DNA of 64,000 nt from Streptomyces odontomachi (GCF_024435355.1 NZ_JAMJWG010000013.1:248001-312000), one strand, 5' to 3'. Shown: positions 51,383 to 60,190, numbered from the stretch's first letter. Notes: generated from the sequence alone by a model not told the origin. A program made the numbers and translations.

Positions 51383-51604
51383 GTGGCCGAGACTCTGAAG
51401 AAGGGCAGCCGGGTGACCGGCGCCGCGCGCGACAAGCTCGCGGCAGACCTGAAGAAGAAGTACGACTCCGGTGCGAGCATTCGGGCGCTGGCCGAGGAAA
51501 CCGGCCGCTCGTATGGCTTCGTCCACCGGATGCTGAGCGAATCAGGCGTCACGCTGCGGGGACGCGGCGGCGCCACACGGGGTAAGAAGGCCGCCGCCAG
51601 CTGA
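51383..51604 (+). CDS. gbn: Gbn-like GATC-binding nucleoid-associated protein
   Basis: 73-residue basic protein beginning MAETLKKGSRVTGAARDKL and carrying a helix-turn-helix (GASIRALAEETGRSYGFVHRML) and a basic tail GRGGATRGKKAAAS. Length, sequence and place before enoyl-CoA hydratase match the S. coelicolor nucleoid protein Gbn (SCO1839), which is reported to bind GATC-containing sites and affect sporulation and antibiotic production. GTG 51383; GAGGAGG eight bases upstream. Confidence 0.85.
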   Translation: MAETLKKGSRVTGAARDKLAADLKKKYDSGASIRALAEETGRSYGFVHRMLSESGVTLRGRGGATRGKKAAAS

Positions 51605-51662
51605 CGGCGGACGGCACCCCTCCGACGGTGCCACCCGGACGGCCCTTCCCCCCCCGGGGCGG

Positions 51663-51704
51663 CTCCCAGGTCCACACGGCCCTGGGAGGGCTTGGGGGAC
51701 CTGG
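51663..51704. terminator. Two mutually exclusive hairpins after gbn
   Basis: CTCCCAGG (51663-51670) pairs with CCTGGGAG (51681-51688). CCAGGTCC (51667-51674) pairs with GGACCTGG (51697-51704). They share CCAGG, so both cannot form. Likely the gbn terminator. Confidence 0.5.
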
Positions 51705-51795
51705 AAGGTCCACAGGTTGACCGGGTGGTTACTGTTCAGTACGCGCGGGTTCGCCACTTGGGATCCCGCCCGGCTGTAGCGCATCGGAGGAACCC

Positions 51796-52593
51796 GTGGA
51801 TTCGCTCGACCTTGACCCAGTAATCGACAAGGACGGCGTACGGCTCACCGTCGACGACGCGATCGCCACGGTGACGCTCAACAATTCGGCCAAGCGCAAT
51901 GCCCAGAGCTTCGCCCTCTGGAGGGCACTTGCCGAGGCCGGTCGCGCCCTGCCGGGCAGTGTCCGTGCCGTGGTGCTCCGGGCTGAGGGGGTTTCCTTCT
52001 CCGCGGGGCTCGACCGGCAGGCGTTCACGCCGGAGGGTTTCGACGGTGAGCCGTCGTTCACCGATTTCGCCCGTGGCTCGGACGCCGAGCTCGACGCGGT
52101 CATCGCCGCCTTCCAGGAGGCTTTCACCTGGTGGCGGCAGCCCGACGTGATCTCCATCGCCGCCGTTCAGGGGCATGCGATCGGGGCCGGGTTCCAGCTC
52201 GCGCTCGCCTGCGATCTACGCGTCGCCGCTGACGATGCGCAGTTCGCCATGCGTGAGACCAGCCTTGGCCTGGTGCCGGACCTCGGAGGGACGCACCCGC
52301 TCGTGGCGCAGGTCGGCTATGCGCGCGCCTTGGAGATCTGTGCCACCGGGCGCTTCGTGCACGCCGATGAAGCGGCTCGGATCGGCCTGGCCAACCTCGT
52401 CGTGCCCCGCGCTGAGCTGGACGACGCCGTCGCAGATCTGACGGCCGCACTGCTTGCCGCCCCGCGAGGTGCCCTGATCGAGACCAAGGCCCTGCTCCAG
52501 GGTGCGACGGCACGCTCCTACGACGAGCAGCGTGCGGCGGAGCGTGCCGCCCAAGGCCGCCGCCTCCGTGAACTCGCAGGCCTCGGCGACTGA
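51796..52593 (+). CDS. Enoyl-CoA hydratase/isomerase family protein
   Basis: Crotonase-fold enzyme of 265 residues. The oxyanion hole is formed at VVLRAEGVSFSAGLD and VQGHAIGAGFQLALACDLRVA. The catalytic-Glu region reads MRETSLGLVPDLGGTHPL. Hydrates or isomerises trans-2-enoyl-CoA in fatty-acid breakdown, though this superfamily is broad. GTG 51796 has GGAGG five bases upstream. The gene order gbn-echA is the same as I recall in S. coelicolor. Confidence 0.92.
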   Translation: MDSLDLDPVIDKDGVRLTVDDAIATVTLNNSAKRNAQSFALWRALAEAGRALPGSVRAVVLRAEGVSFSAGLDRQAFTPEGFDGEPSFTDFARGSDAELDAVIAAFQEAFTWWRQPDVISIAAVQGHAIGAGFQLALACDLRVAADDAQFAMRETSLGLVPDLGGTHPLVAQVGYARALEICATGRFVHADEAARIGLANLVVPRAELDDAVADLTAALLAAPRGALIETKALLQGATARSYDEQRAAERAAQGRRLRELAGLGD

Positions 52594-52718
52594 CCCGGCG
52601 TTGCGGACGGGTTCCGGCGGACGGATCCCGGTGGTCCCGGTGGGTCGGCCGGTCAGGACGGGCCGGGTGATCCCCGTCGACCGAAGGGCAGCGGACCTCT
52701 CGAACGGGTGCGCCATGG

Positions 52719-53633
52719 TCAGGGCAGGTCGGTGATGAGAACCGCCACCGTGGGCCGGTCCGCGAGCGCGTCGGCCGCCGCACGGCGTACCGCGCGGGCC
52801 ACGTCCAGGGGATAGCCGTCGCGGGTGACCGCGATCTCCACGCGTACATGGCGGGTCGGCAGGGCGGCACCCCCGGCGGCACCGGCATCGGGCCGGTCGT
52901 CGATGCGTACCGGGTGCCCGAGCCCCCCGAGCCGGCCGGTGAGCCCCGCCACCCCGCGCACCGCCCGTACCGCGGCGGCCACCCGCTCCTCGTCACCAGC
53001 GTCGTCCTCGCCGGCACCCGCCGTGCCCGAGCCGGTTGCGGCACCGCCGTGCGACCCGTGGCCGTCGGGCCCGAAGGTGCCGTGCGATCCGTGCGTGCCG
53101 TGCCGGTGCGGATCCCAGTCGGACGTGCCGGGCGGCCCGACCACGCCGGGTGGCGGGCCGATCGGGCCACCGCCTCCGGCGCTCCGGGGCCGCGTCGAGC
53201 CGGCTCCGACCTCCTCCGCCCGTGCGGGAGGCTGGTCGAGAAGCGCGGTCACCCGCAGATCGACCTCGTCGACGGCCAACCCGAGCCGCTCCGTGGCACC
53301 CGCCCACAGCACCTCGCGCAGCCGCCCCGCCACCTCCGGAATCGGCTGCCCGGCCGGGACGGCGAACGCCGCCTCGACGCGCAGCGGACCGTGCGGCAGG
53401 GCGCTCGGCGGCGGCGGGACGGTGGATCGGTGTGCAACGGGAGCTTCCGGGTCGGCCAAGGCGATCCGGAGCGTGCCGAGGCGCGCTTGCGGCACCGTAC
53501 GCGCTGTCCGACGCAGCGCGGCGCGAGCCGCAGACTCCGTCAGCCAGGCGCCGTCCTCAGGGCCGCCGAGCGGCAGCAGCCTGCCCAGGCCGAGCTGTTC
53601 CCGCACCACTTTTGACCACCGGTCGCGTGTCAT
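52719..53633 (-). CDS. Protein with two Asp23-like domains, divergent from the Asp23 operon
   Basis: 304 residues. The N-terminal half (LRVEAAFAVPAGQPIPEVAGR, LGLAVDEVDLRVTALL) and the C-terminal half (RVAAAVRAVRGVAGLTGR, HVRVEIAVTRDGYPLDVARA) each repeat the pattern of an Asp23/Gls24 domain as seen at 53746. They are joined by a Gly/His/Asp-rich linker including HRHGTHGSHG. No signal peptide. It is divergent from the Asp23 operon, 112 bases away. ATG 53633 has GGAG five bases upstream; the longer ORF start (53678) is not supported. The function is probably in envelope stress, but that rests on the pattern and neighbours only. Confidence 0.7.
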   Translation of the reverse strand: MTRDRWSKVVREQLGLGRLLPLGGPEDGAWLTESAARAALRRTARTVPQARLGTLRIALADPEAPVAHRSTVPPPPSALPHGPLRVEAAFAVPAGQPIPEVAGRLREVLWAGATERLGLAVDEVDLRVTALLDQPPARAEEVGAGSTRPRSAGGGGPIGPPPGVVGPPGTSDWDPHRHGTHGSHGTFGPDGHGSHGGAATGSGTAGAGEDDAGDEERVAAAVRAVRGVAGLTGRLGGLGHPVRIDDRPDAGAAGGAALPTRHVRVEIAVTRDGYPLDVARAVRRAAADALADRPTVAVLITDLP

Positions 53634-53745
53634 TGCTCCAGCCTGCCGTATCCCCGGCGCGCAATGGGGTAAGGGCACCTAGTGTGGTCAAAGAGGCAGA
53701 TTTCCCATAGAGCGGTATGTATCCCGTTGAAAGGGGCGAATCGCA

Positions 53746-54237
53746 ATGACTGAGACCACGGGACTGAGCCGGGGGCAGCGTACCGAGCAGGGCGACAGGT
53801 CGGCCGAGCAGCGCAAGGGCGACCAGGGCCGGCGCACCGTCGCCTCCGGCACCCGCGGGCGCACCACCATCGCCGACGGTGTGGTCGAGAAGATCGCCGG
53901 TCTTGCCGCCCGGGATGTCTTCGGAGTGCACGCGATGGGCAGCGGCATCGCCCGCACCTTCGGGGCGATGCGCGAGCGGGTGCCCGGCGGCGGCACCAAG
54001 TCCGTCACGCGCGGCGTCAAGGCGGAGGTAGGCGAGGTCCAGACGGCGCTCGACCTGGAGATCGTCGTCGACTACGGGGTCGCGATCTCCGACGTGGCAC
54101 GCGATGTGCGGGAGAACGTGGTCGGAGCCGTGGAGCGCATGACCGGCCTGGAGGTCGTCGAGGTCAACATCGCCGTGAGCGATGTGAAGCTCCCGGACGA
54201 GGAGGACGAGGAGGAGGGCGAATCCCGGTTGCAGTAA
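53746..54237 (+). CDS. Asp23/Gls24 family envelope stress response protein
   Basis: 163 residues. After a charged N-terminus comes RTTIADGVVEKIAGLAARDVFGVHAMG, then a long loop and LDLEIVVDYGVAISDVARDV, GLEVVEVNIAVSDV and an acidic tail DEEDEEEGE. In Gram-positive bacteria Asp23 proteins are held at the membrane by AmaP, whose gene is the last in this run. ATG 53746 has AAGGGG upstream. First gene of the operon 53746-56229. Confidence 0.93.
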   Translation: MTETTGLSRGQRTEQGDRSAEQRKGDQGRRTVASGTRGRTTIADGVVEKIAGLAARDVFGVHAMGSGIARTFGAMRERVPGGGTKSVTRGVKAEVGEVQTALDLEIVVDYGVAISDVARDVRENVVGAVERMTGLEVVEVNIAVSDVKLPDEEDEEEGESRLQ

Positions 54238-54387
54238 CACACAGCGCACGCCGCGCATCGTGCGCACCTGCGTACCTCGCGCGCCGCGTTGCACCGCGCC
54301 GGGTCCCATCTGCCGCGACGTCGGGGAGACCTCCCCGAGGGGCGACCCGGCGCGGGCACAGTGACAGCGACTCACAAGGAGCGCACG

Positions 54388-54573
54388 ATGATCATGGCCA
54401 TGATCGGCATGGTGGCCGGTATGGCCCTCGGGTTCGCCGGGTACTTCGGCGGGTTCGGGGCTTTTGTGCTGGTGGCGGCGCTGGGCGCGATCGGCTTCAT
54501 CGCCGGACGTTTCGTCAGCGGAGACCTGGAGCCGGGAGACTTCTTCCGCCCGCGCGGCGGTAGGCCGAGGTGA
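54388..54573 (+). CDS. Small glycine-rich membrane protein (DUF2273-like)
   Basis: 61 residues: two close hydrophobic segments (GMVAGMALGFAGYFGGFGAF, VLVAALGAIGFIAGRF), then an acidic-Arg tail GDLEPGDFFRPRGG. DUF2273-type small proteins accompany Asp23 and AmaP. ATG 54388 has AAGGAG six bases before it. The stop overlaps the next start (GTGA). Confidence 0.8.
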   Translation: MIMAMIGMVAGMALGFAGYFGGFGAFVLVAALGAIGFIAGRFVSGDLEPGDFFRPRGGRPR

Positions 54574-54926
54574 CGCGGATGCCCGACGGGAGCGTCGCCG
54601 CAGCCGAGCGCGGCGCCACCCGGATCGCGGATCGGGTCGTCGCCAAGATCGCATCGCATGCCGCACGTGAGGCCGTCGGCCCCCTGCCGCTCGGCGGTGC
54701 CGCACCGCACGCGAGCGTCGCCGTGCACCAGCACCTCGCCCGGGTGCGCGTCAGCATCGACCTGGACTTCCCCACGGACATCGGTGCCCGATGCGCCGCC
54801 GTGCGTCGTCGGGTGATCCAGCGGGTAGAGGCGTTGGCAGGTATGGCGGTGCCCGAGGTCATCGTTCAGGTGGAGCGACTGCACTCGGCCAGGACGCGCG
54901 GCGAGGGCCAGGGGAGGACACGATGA
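54570..54926 (+). CDS. Second Asp23/Gls24 family protein
   Basis: 118 residues with a single compact Asp23 domain: RIADRVVAKIASHAAREAVG, VRVSIDLDFPTDIGARCAAV, GMAVPEVIVQVERLH. GTG 54570 overlaps the previous stop, and the stop overlaps the next ATG. Two paralogues in one operon suggest hetero-oligomers at the membrane. Confidence 0.88.
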   Translation: MTRMPDGSVAAAERGATRIADRVVAKIASHAAREAVGPLPLGGAAPHASVAVHQHLARVRVSIDLDFPTDIGARCAAVRRRVIQRVEALAGMAVPEVIVQVERLHSARTRGEGQGRTR

Positions 54927-55645
54927 GCGAGCCCGGCGGTATGCGGAAACACGGTGATCCCGGGGAGGACGCTTCCCCGGGCCAGCCCGGATCCGTCGAT
55001 CCCGCCGGCTCCCCGGCCTCCGGCACGACCCAGCGGCTGCCGGTCCTGGACAAGCCCCTGCCGGCCCCCGCCACCGCCTACAACCCGCTCGACGGCGCGA
55101 ACGCCGCACGCCGGTTCTGGTCGGCGCGCCGGGTCCCGTCGGGTATCGTCGCCACTCTCCTCCTCGCCGGCTCCGGACTGCTGCTGTACGACATCGCCGC
55201 GGTACGGGCCGGCCGGTCCGCCCTCCAGTGGCGGAAGTCCCTCGCCGGCGACCTGGCCAGCCGCCCCCTGAACGACGTGGCCGTACTGGCCGGCGCTGCG
55301 GCGGCGGCCGCCCTCGGCCTGTGGCTGCTGCTGCTCGCCGTCACGCCCGGCCTGCGCCGCCTGCTGCCGATGCGCCGCACGCACGCCGACGTGCGCGGCG
55401 CACTGCACAGCAAGGCGGTCACGCTGGTGCTACGCGACCGCGCCATGGAAGTGCCCGGTGTGCAGTCGGCCGCCGTGCACACCACACGCCAACGGGTCAG
55501 GGTCCGGGCCCTCGCCCACTTCCGGGAACTCGACGACGTACGGGCCGATCTGCACGCCGCGCTGGTCGAGGGCGTCAGGGATCTGGGTCTCGCGCGCGCA
55601 CCGGCGCTGACGGTGCGGGTGGCGCGGGCCGGAAGGAAGGGGTGA
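54923..55645 (+). CDS. Membrane protein of the Asp23 operon (DUF6286-like)
   Basis: 240 residues. Residues 1-65 are Pro/Gly/Ser-rich and disordered, with two membrane helices (VPSGIVATLLLAGSGLLLYD, DVAVLAGAAAAAALGLWLLL) and a C-terminal cytoplasmic domain with HADVRGALHSKAVTLVLRDRA that resembles the end of Asp23 proteins (ADLHAALVEGVRDLGLARAP). ATG 54923, with GGGGAGGA upstream. Confidence 0.85.
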   Translation: MSEPGGMRKHGDPGEDASPGQPGSVDPAGSPASGTTQRLPVLDKPLPAPATAYNPLDGANAARRFWSARRVPSGIVATLLLAGSGLLLYDIAAVRAGRSALQWRKSLAGDLASRPLNDVAVLAGAAAAAALGLWLLLLAVTPGLRRLLPMRRTHADVRGALHSKAVTLVLRDRAMEVPGVQSAAVHTTRQRVRVRALAHFRELDDVRADLHAALVEGVRDLGLARAPALTVRVARAGRKG

Positions 55646-56229
55646 GCCGGGTGGCCAAGACCGTCAACCGCGTCCTGCTGGCGCTGGTCGGCCTGGTGCT
55701 GTTCGCCCTGGGCGGGTCCGTGCTCGCGGTGGGCCTGGGCGCCACGCCGCCGTCCTGGTGGATCCACCAGAGCACCCACGACGTCCTGCTCACCCGGCAC
55801 GAGCGGACCCGCTGGCAGGGCACCGACTGGTGGTGGCCCACCGTCTTCGCGGCACTGGCGATCGTGCTGCTGGGGGCCCTGTGGTGGCTGTCCGCCGTGC
55901 TGCGCAGGCGGCGGCTCTCCGAGGTCCTGGTCGACACCGGAGACGGCGAGGAGGGGCTGCTGCGCGGCCGGGCCATGGAGGACGTACTGGCCGCCGAGGC
56001 CTCCGCCGTGGACGGCGTGGAACAGGCCGACGTGACGCTCACCGGCCGGCGCGGGCGACCGGAGACGCGGGTGCGGTTGCAGCTCGGCCCGGCGGCGGCG
56101 CCCGGCGACACCCTGCACCGGCTGACCACCGGCGCCCTTGCGGTGGCCCGTGAATCGGCCCGGCTGGACCAGTTGCCGGCCGTCGTTCAGCTGCGTGCGG
56201 TCAGACATCGCGCTCAGCGGGTGCTCTGA
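55642..56229 (+). CDS. amaP: Alkaline shock response membrane anchor protein AmaP
   Basis: 195 residues with two membrane helices (VLLALVGLVLFALGGSVLA; VFAALAIVLLGALWWLSAVL) around an extracellular loop, and a cytoplasmic part (GLLRGRAMEDVLAAEASAV, VDGVEQADVTLTGR) similar to AmaP, which tethers Asp23. GTG 55642 overlaps the previous stop; GTG 55651 is an alternative. Last gene of the operon. Confidence 0.88.
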   Translation: MSRVAKTVNRVLLALVGLVLFALGGSVLAVGLGATPPSWWIHQSTHDVLLTRHERTRWQGTDWWWPTVFAALAIVLLGALWWLSAVLRRRRLSEVLVDTGDGEEGLLRGRAMEDVLAAEASAVDGVEQADVTLTGRRGRPETRVRLQLGPAAAPGDTLHRLTTGALAVARESARLDQLPAVVQLRAVRHRAQRVL

Positions 56230-56318
56230 CCGCTCGGCGGGTGCTCAGGCCTGGGTGAGGCGGTTGCACACAGGCCCGAGGGGCCATGGGAGGTTCCGTC
56301 CCCACGACCCCTCGTCGG

Positions 56319-56340
56319 CCCGGCCTCCTTCGAGGCCGGG
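56319..56340. terminator. Bidirectional hairpin between amaP and SDR genes
   Basis: CCCGGCCTC-CTTC-GAGGCCGGG, a perfect 9-bp stem with a 4-base loop, lies 90 bases after amaP and 6 bases from the SDR stop, between converging genes. Confidence 0.75.
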
Positions 56341-56345
56341 GCAGG

Positions 56346-57149
56346 TCAGAAGCCGCGGAGGGCGCCGCCGTCCACCGGGAGCATGATCCCGGTGAGGTAC
56401 GACGCCGCGGGCGACAGCAGGAATGCCGCGGCGCGGCCGAACTCCTGCGGCGTGCCGTAGCGGCGCAGCGGGATGTGCGACTCGTGGGTGGCACGGGACG
56501 CCACGGGATCGGCGGCCAGGCCGTCCAGCTCCCGCACCCGGTCGGTGTCGATCCGGGCCGGCAGCAGACCGAAGACCCGGACGCCCTGCGGGCCCAGCTC
56601 GTCGGCGAGCGACTTGGCGAAACCGGCGAGACCGGGGCGCAGCCCGTTGGAGATGGTGAGCCCGGCGATGGGCTCGTGCACCGAACCGGACAGCACGAAG
56701 CCGATCGCGCCACGCTCGTCCGCGCCGTCCGCGCCGCCTTCACCGGCGCCGTCCGCACCGTCCCGGGTCAGTTCCGTGGCGACCGCACGCGCGAGCCGGA
56801 CCGCGCCGAGGAAGACCGAGTCGAAGGCGGTGCGCCACTGGTCGTCCGTGTTGCCCAGGCCCGAGCCCGGGGGCGGGCCGCCGACGCTGATCAGTACGCC
56901 GTCCACCCGGCCGAAGTGCTCACGGGCGGCCGCGATGAGCCGGCCGGGTGTCGCCGGGTCGGCGTTGTCGGCCACGACTCCCACCGCGCCGGCGCCGAGT
57001 GCCGCTGCCGCCTGTGTCGTGCGCTTCTCGTCCCGGCCGGTGACGATCACCTTCGCGCCGTCGGCCACCAGCTCGCGCGCGCTGGCGTTCCCCAGGCCGC
57101 GGGTGCCACCGGTGACGATGTACACGCGTCCTTGCAGTCCCAGATCCAT
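56346..57149 (-). CDS. Atypical short-chain dehydrogenase/reductase
   Basis: 267 residues. NAD(P) site VTGGTRGLGNAS and VADNADPATP are typical, and LISVGG is the NNAG-like block. The active site is altered: after VLSGSVHEP the YxxxK position reads ISNGLRPGLAGFAKSL, so the catalytic Tyr and Lys are not in place. This subclass exists in actinobacteria and its substrate is unknown. An acidic repeat insertion (GADGAGEGGADGADE) splits the domain near residue 140. ATG 57149 (MDLGL) is chosen; ATG 57158 is nine bases further upstream. Confidence 0.85.
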   Translation of the reverse strand: MDLGLQGRVYIVTGGTRGLGNASARELVADGAKVIVTGRDEKRTTQAAAALGAGAVGVVADNADPATPGRLIAAAREHFGRVDGVLISVGGPPPGSGLGNTDDQWRTAFDSVFLGAVRLARAVATELTRDGADGAGEGGADGADERGAIGFVLSGSVHEPIAGLTISNGLRPGLAGFAKSLADELGPQGVRVFGLLPARIDTDRVRELDGLAADPVASRATHESHIPLRRYGTPQEFGRAAAFLLSPAASYLTGIMLPVDGGALRGF

Positions 57150-57222
57150 GCGGCCCATCCTGCCAGCCGGTCCCGCTGCCGCCGCCCGGGCCCCCGGCCC
57201 ACCGGCACCCGGCGGCGGTGGG

Positions 57223-59025
57223 TCACCGGCCGACCGCGTCCCCGTACAGCACGAACGCCGTCCCCACGAGGCCGATGTGGCTGAACGCCTGCGGGAAGTT
57301 CCCCAGCTGGCGGCCGGAGACCGGGTCGTACTCCTCGGCGAGCAGCCCCACGTCGTTGCAGAGCCCGACCAGCCGTTCGAAGAGCGCGCACGCCTCGTCC
57401 CTGCGCCCGGCCAGGCACAGCGCGTCGGCGAGCCAGAACGAGCACACCAGGAAGGTGGCCTCGCCCCCCGGCAGACCGTCGAGGTGCGCGGTGTCGCCCT
57501 GCTGCGTGCTGTACCGGTGCAGGAAGCCGTGGTGTGACAGCTCGGCGGAGATCGCGTCGATGGTGCCGAGGACCCGTGGGTCGTCCGGCGGCAGGAAGCC
57601 GGTGCGCGGGATGAGCAGCAGGGCGGAGTCCAGCTCCGTGGAGCCGTAGTACTGGGTGAAGGTGTTGCGGCGCGCGTCGTAGCCGTGCCGCAGCACGTCG
57701 CGGCGGACCTCGTCGCGCATCCGGCGCCAGCGGTCGACGTCGCCGGTGAGCTCCGCGTTGTCCTCCATGGCCCGCACCGCGCGGTCCGCGGCCACCCACG
57801 ACATGATCTTGGAGTGCACGAAGTGCCGGCGTGGGCCGCGCACCTCCCACAGCCCCGCGTCCGGCTGCCGCCACGCGGTCTCCAGGAACTCCAGCAGGGC
57901 GTTCTGGATCCGCCAGGCGTGTGGCTTCGAGCCCAGACCCGCCCGGGCCGCCAGGGTGAGGGAGTCGATGACCTCGCCGTAGACGTCGAGCTGGACCTGC
58001 TGGACGGCCTGGTTGCCGATCCGGACCGGGGCCGACGCCTCGTAGCCGGGCAGCCAGGGCAGCTCGAACTCGGGGATGCGCCGCTCGCCGGAGAGCCCGT
58101 ACATGATCTGCAGGCCGGCCGGGTCGCCGGCGACCGCGCGCAGCAGCCAGTCGCGCCAGTCCCGTGCCTCGTCCAGGTGCCCGGCGGCGAGCAGCGCGTC
58201 GAGGGTCAGGGTGGAGTCACGCAGCCAGCAGTAGCGGTAGTCCCAGTTGCGCACCCCGCCCAGCTCCTCCGGCAGCGAGGTGGTGGCCGCGGCGACGATG
58301 CCGCCGGTGGGCGCGTAGGTGAGGGCCTTCAGCACGATCAGCGAGCGCATCACCTTCTCCTTGTGGGGGCCCTGGTAGACGCAGTGCTTGGCCCAGGCCT
58401 GCCAGTCCGCCACGCTGCTCTCCAGCGCCTCGAACGGGTCGATGAGCGGGGGACGCGGCCGGTGGGAGGGGTGCCAGGTGAGGACGAAGGCGACCTTGTC
58501 GCCCGGCTCCACGGTGAACTCGGAGTGGGTGCCGAAGTCCTTGCCCCAGGTGCGCACCTCCGGCTCGCTGCGCAGCCAGATCGAGTCGGGCCCGGCCACG
58601 GCGACGCGGTGCCCGTCGGCCCGGCGCATCCAGGGCACCACCGAGCCGTAGTCGAAGCGCAGCCGGATCGTGCTGCGCATCGTCACCTGACCGGCCAGGC
58701 CCTCGACGATCCGCACCACGTCGGGGTGCTCGTGGCGCTGCGGCATCAGGTCGGTGACGCGGACCGCGCCTTCGGGGGTGTGCCACTCGGTGTCGAGGAC
58801 GAGCGTGTCGGGCCGGTAGGAACGGCGGGAGCAGGTGTCGTGGTCCGTCGCGCCTTTCGGCGCGAGCCGCCAGTGCCCGTTCTCCTCGTCGCCGAGCAGT
58901 GCGGCGAAACAGGCCGCGGAGTCGAAGCGAGGCAGGCAGAGCCAGTCGATCGAGCCGTTGTCGGCGACGAGCGCGGCGGTCTGGTGGTCGCCGATCATCG
59001 CGTAGTCCTCGATGCGTCGCTGCAT
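57223..59025 (-). CDS. Glycoside hydrolase family 15 protein (glucoamylase/trehalase-like)
   Basis: 600 residues, cytoplasmic (no signal peptide). The family begins RRIEDYAMIGDHQTAALV and GSIDWLCLPRFDSAACFAALL; the general-acid region is RNWDYRYCWLRDSTLTLDAL; the C-terminal alpha/alpha barrel ends EATFLVCSFWLADALCLAGR and EEYDPVSGRQLGNFPQAFSH. Mycobacterial members are trehalases and others cleave maltodextrins. ATG 59025 is chosen from the family start, with GGAGAGG directly upstream; ATG 59058 is further upstream in frame. Confidence 0.92.
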   Translation of the reverse strand: MQRRIEDYAMIGDHQTAALVADNGSIDWLCLPRFDSAACFAALLGDEENGHWRLAPKGATDHDTCSRRSYRPDTLVLDTEWHTPEGAVRVTDLMPQRHEHPDVVRIVEGLAGQVTMRSTIRLRFDYGSVVPWMRRADGHRVAVAGPDSIWLRSEPEVRTWGKDFGTHSEFTVEPGDKVAFVLTWHPSHRPRPPLIDPFEALESSVADWQAWAKHCVYQGPHKEKVMRSLIVLKALTYAPTGGIVAAATTSLPEELGGVRNWDYRYCWLRDSTLTLDALLAAGHLDEARDWRDWLLRAVAGDPAGLQIMYGLSGERRIPEFELPWLPGYEASAPVRIGNQAVQQVQLDVYGEVIDSLTLAARAGLGSKPHAWRIQNALLEFLETAWRQPDAGLWEVRGPRRHFVHSKIMSWVAADRAVRAMEDNAELTGDVDRWRRMRDEVRRDVLRHGYDARRNTFTQYYGSTELDSALLLIPRTGFLPPDDPRVLGTIDAISAELSHHGFLHRYSTQQGDTAHLDGLPGGEATFLVCSFWLADALCLAGRRDEACALFERLVGLCNDVGLLAEEYDPVSGRQLGNFPQAFSHIGLVGTAFVLYGDAVGR

Positions 59026-59212
59026 CCTCTCCGGGTGCCCGCGCCTGCCTGTGGGCATTCCGCGCTGGTCGGGTGGCTGGCCGGATGCCTTGCGAACGCC
59101 GCGGCCGCGAGGCAGCGGCGCCGGGAGGCTGCGGGGGCCTGGAGCCTGCCCGGCGGATCAGGCCGCATTCGGGCAGCGGCTCCCTTTCGGTGCAGGTAGA
59201 CGGCAACGTCGC

Positions 59213-59251
59213 TGGGGGTACCTCCCACGCCCGTTCAGGGCGGTGGGGGAG
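59213..59251. repeat. Short dispersed repeat, second copy
   Basis: TGGGGGTACCTCCCACGCC followed by (C/T)(G/T)TTC(A)GGC-type loop and GGTGGGGGAG. A near-identical element is nested in the copy at 21191-21225. It forms a hairpin (CCTCCCACGCC / GGCGGTGGGGGAG). Located in the 271-base gap between the GH15 and SURF1 genes; I see no gene there. Confidence 0.75.
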
Positions 59252-59296
59252 GGCGTACCAGACCCCGCGACCGCGGCAAGATCCGCCGGACGGGCC

Positions 59297-60091
59297 CTAG
59301 ACCGTGGCCGGGGTGTCCGACCGGGCGTTCGTGGCCTGGCTTGCCGCGGCGGCCCGGTCGCGCCGTTCGCGGCGGGCCAGGACGACCCACCCCACCGGCA
59401 CTCCCGCGGAGAACAGCCACCACTGGATCGCGTACGCCATGTGCGGGCCGATGCTGCTGTGGTCGGGGGGCGGGATCAGCTCGGGGGTGTCACCCTTCGG
59501 CGTGGGCGTGGTCTGTTCGATGTATCCGCCCAGTACCTGCCGGCCCAGCGTCTCGGCCTGCTGTGCGCTGTTGATCAGCATGACCTGCCGGTCCGGCAGG
59601 CCCTTGACGTCCTTGATGCCGCTCGCCGCGGTCGTCTCGTCGGCCATCAGCCGGCCCGTGACGGTCACCTCGCCCCGCGCGGGGGCCGGGATCTTCGGGA
59701 ACGCGGTCTGGGCGCCGTTGGCCGGAATCCAGCCGCGGTTGACCAGGAGGACCCGGCCGTCCCTGAGGTCGAGCGGGGTCAGGACGTGGAAGCCGACCTG
59801 CTCGTCGGCGTTGGTGCGGCGCCGCACGACGACCTCGTGCGCGGTGTCGTACGTGCCGGTGGCGGTCACCCGGCGGTACAGCTCGTCGTGCGAGACGGCG
59901 TGCCCGGGTGAGGTGAGCCGCTCCGCGGGCACCGGGGGAGCGCCCAGCGCGTCGGAGATCAGCTGGTTCTGAGCGACGCGGTGCTCGTGACGGTGCAGCT
60001 GCCAGAAGCCCAGCCGGATCATCACCGGGATGAGGACGAGGGCGACGAGGGTGAGGATCACCCACTGCCGGGACAACAGGAAGCGGTACAC
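59297..60091 (-). CDS. SURF1 family protein (cytochrome oxidase assembly)
   Basis: 264 residues with one hydrophobic helix at each end (RQWVILTLVALVLIPVMIRL; PHMAYAIQWWLFSAGVPVGW). Signature motifs GFWQLHRHEHR and LVNRGWIP are present. SURF1 homologues help insert heme a into cytochrome c oxidase. GTG 60091. It converges with nothing: the GH15 gene follows on the same strand after a repeat-containing gap. Confidence 0.93.
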   Translation of the reverse strand: MYRFLLSRQWVILTLVALVLIPVMIRLGFWQLHRHEHRVAQNQLISDALGAPPVPAERLTSPGHAVSHDELYRRVTATGTYDTAHEVVVRRRTNADEQVGFHVLTPLDLRDGRVLLVNRGWIPANGAQTAFPKIPAPARGEVTVTGRLMADETTAASGIKDVKGLPDRQVMLINSAQQAETLGRQVLGGYIEQTTPTPKGDTPELIPPPDHSSIGPHMAYAIQWWLFSAGVPVGWVVLARRERRDRAAAASQATNARSDTPATV

Positions 60092-60190
60092 CCCATGACG
60101 GTACCCCCGCGCCCTGGCACGGCCGCGGTCAGGGGTTGGGCGTCCGGCTCGGGGCGGCGGCCGGTCACGATCCGGTGCCGGACGATCCGC

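Noticed and set aside
51090..51398. 102-codon ORF across the GATC cluster
   Set aside because: Overlaps the gbn start, low GC at third positions and no ribosome-binding site; it is promoter DNA.
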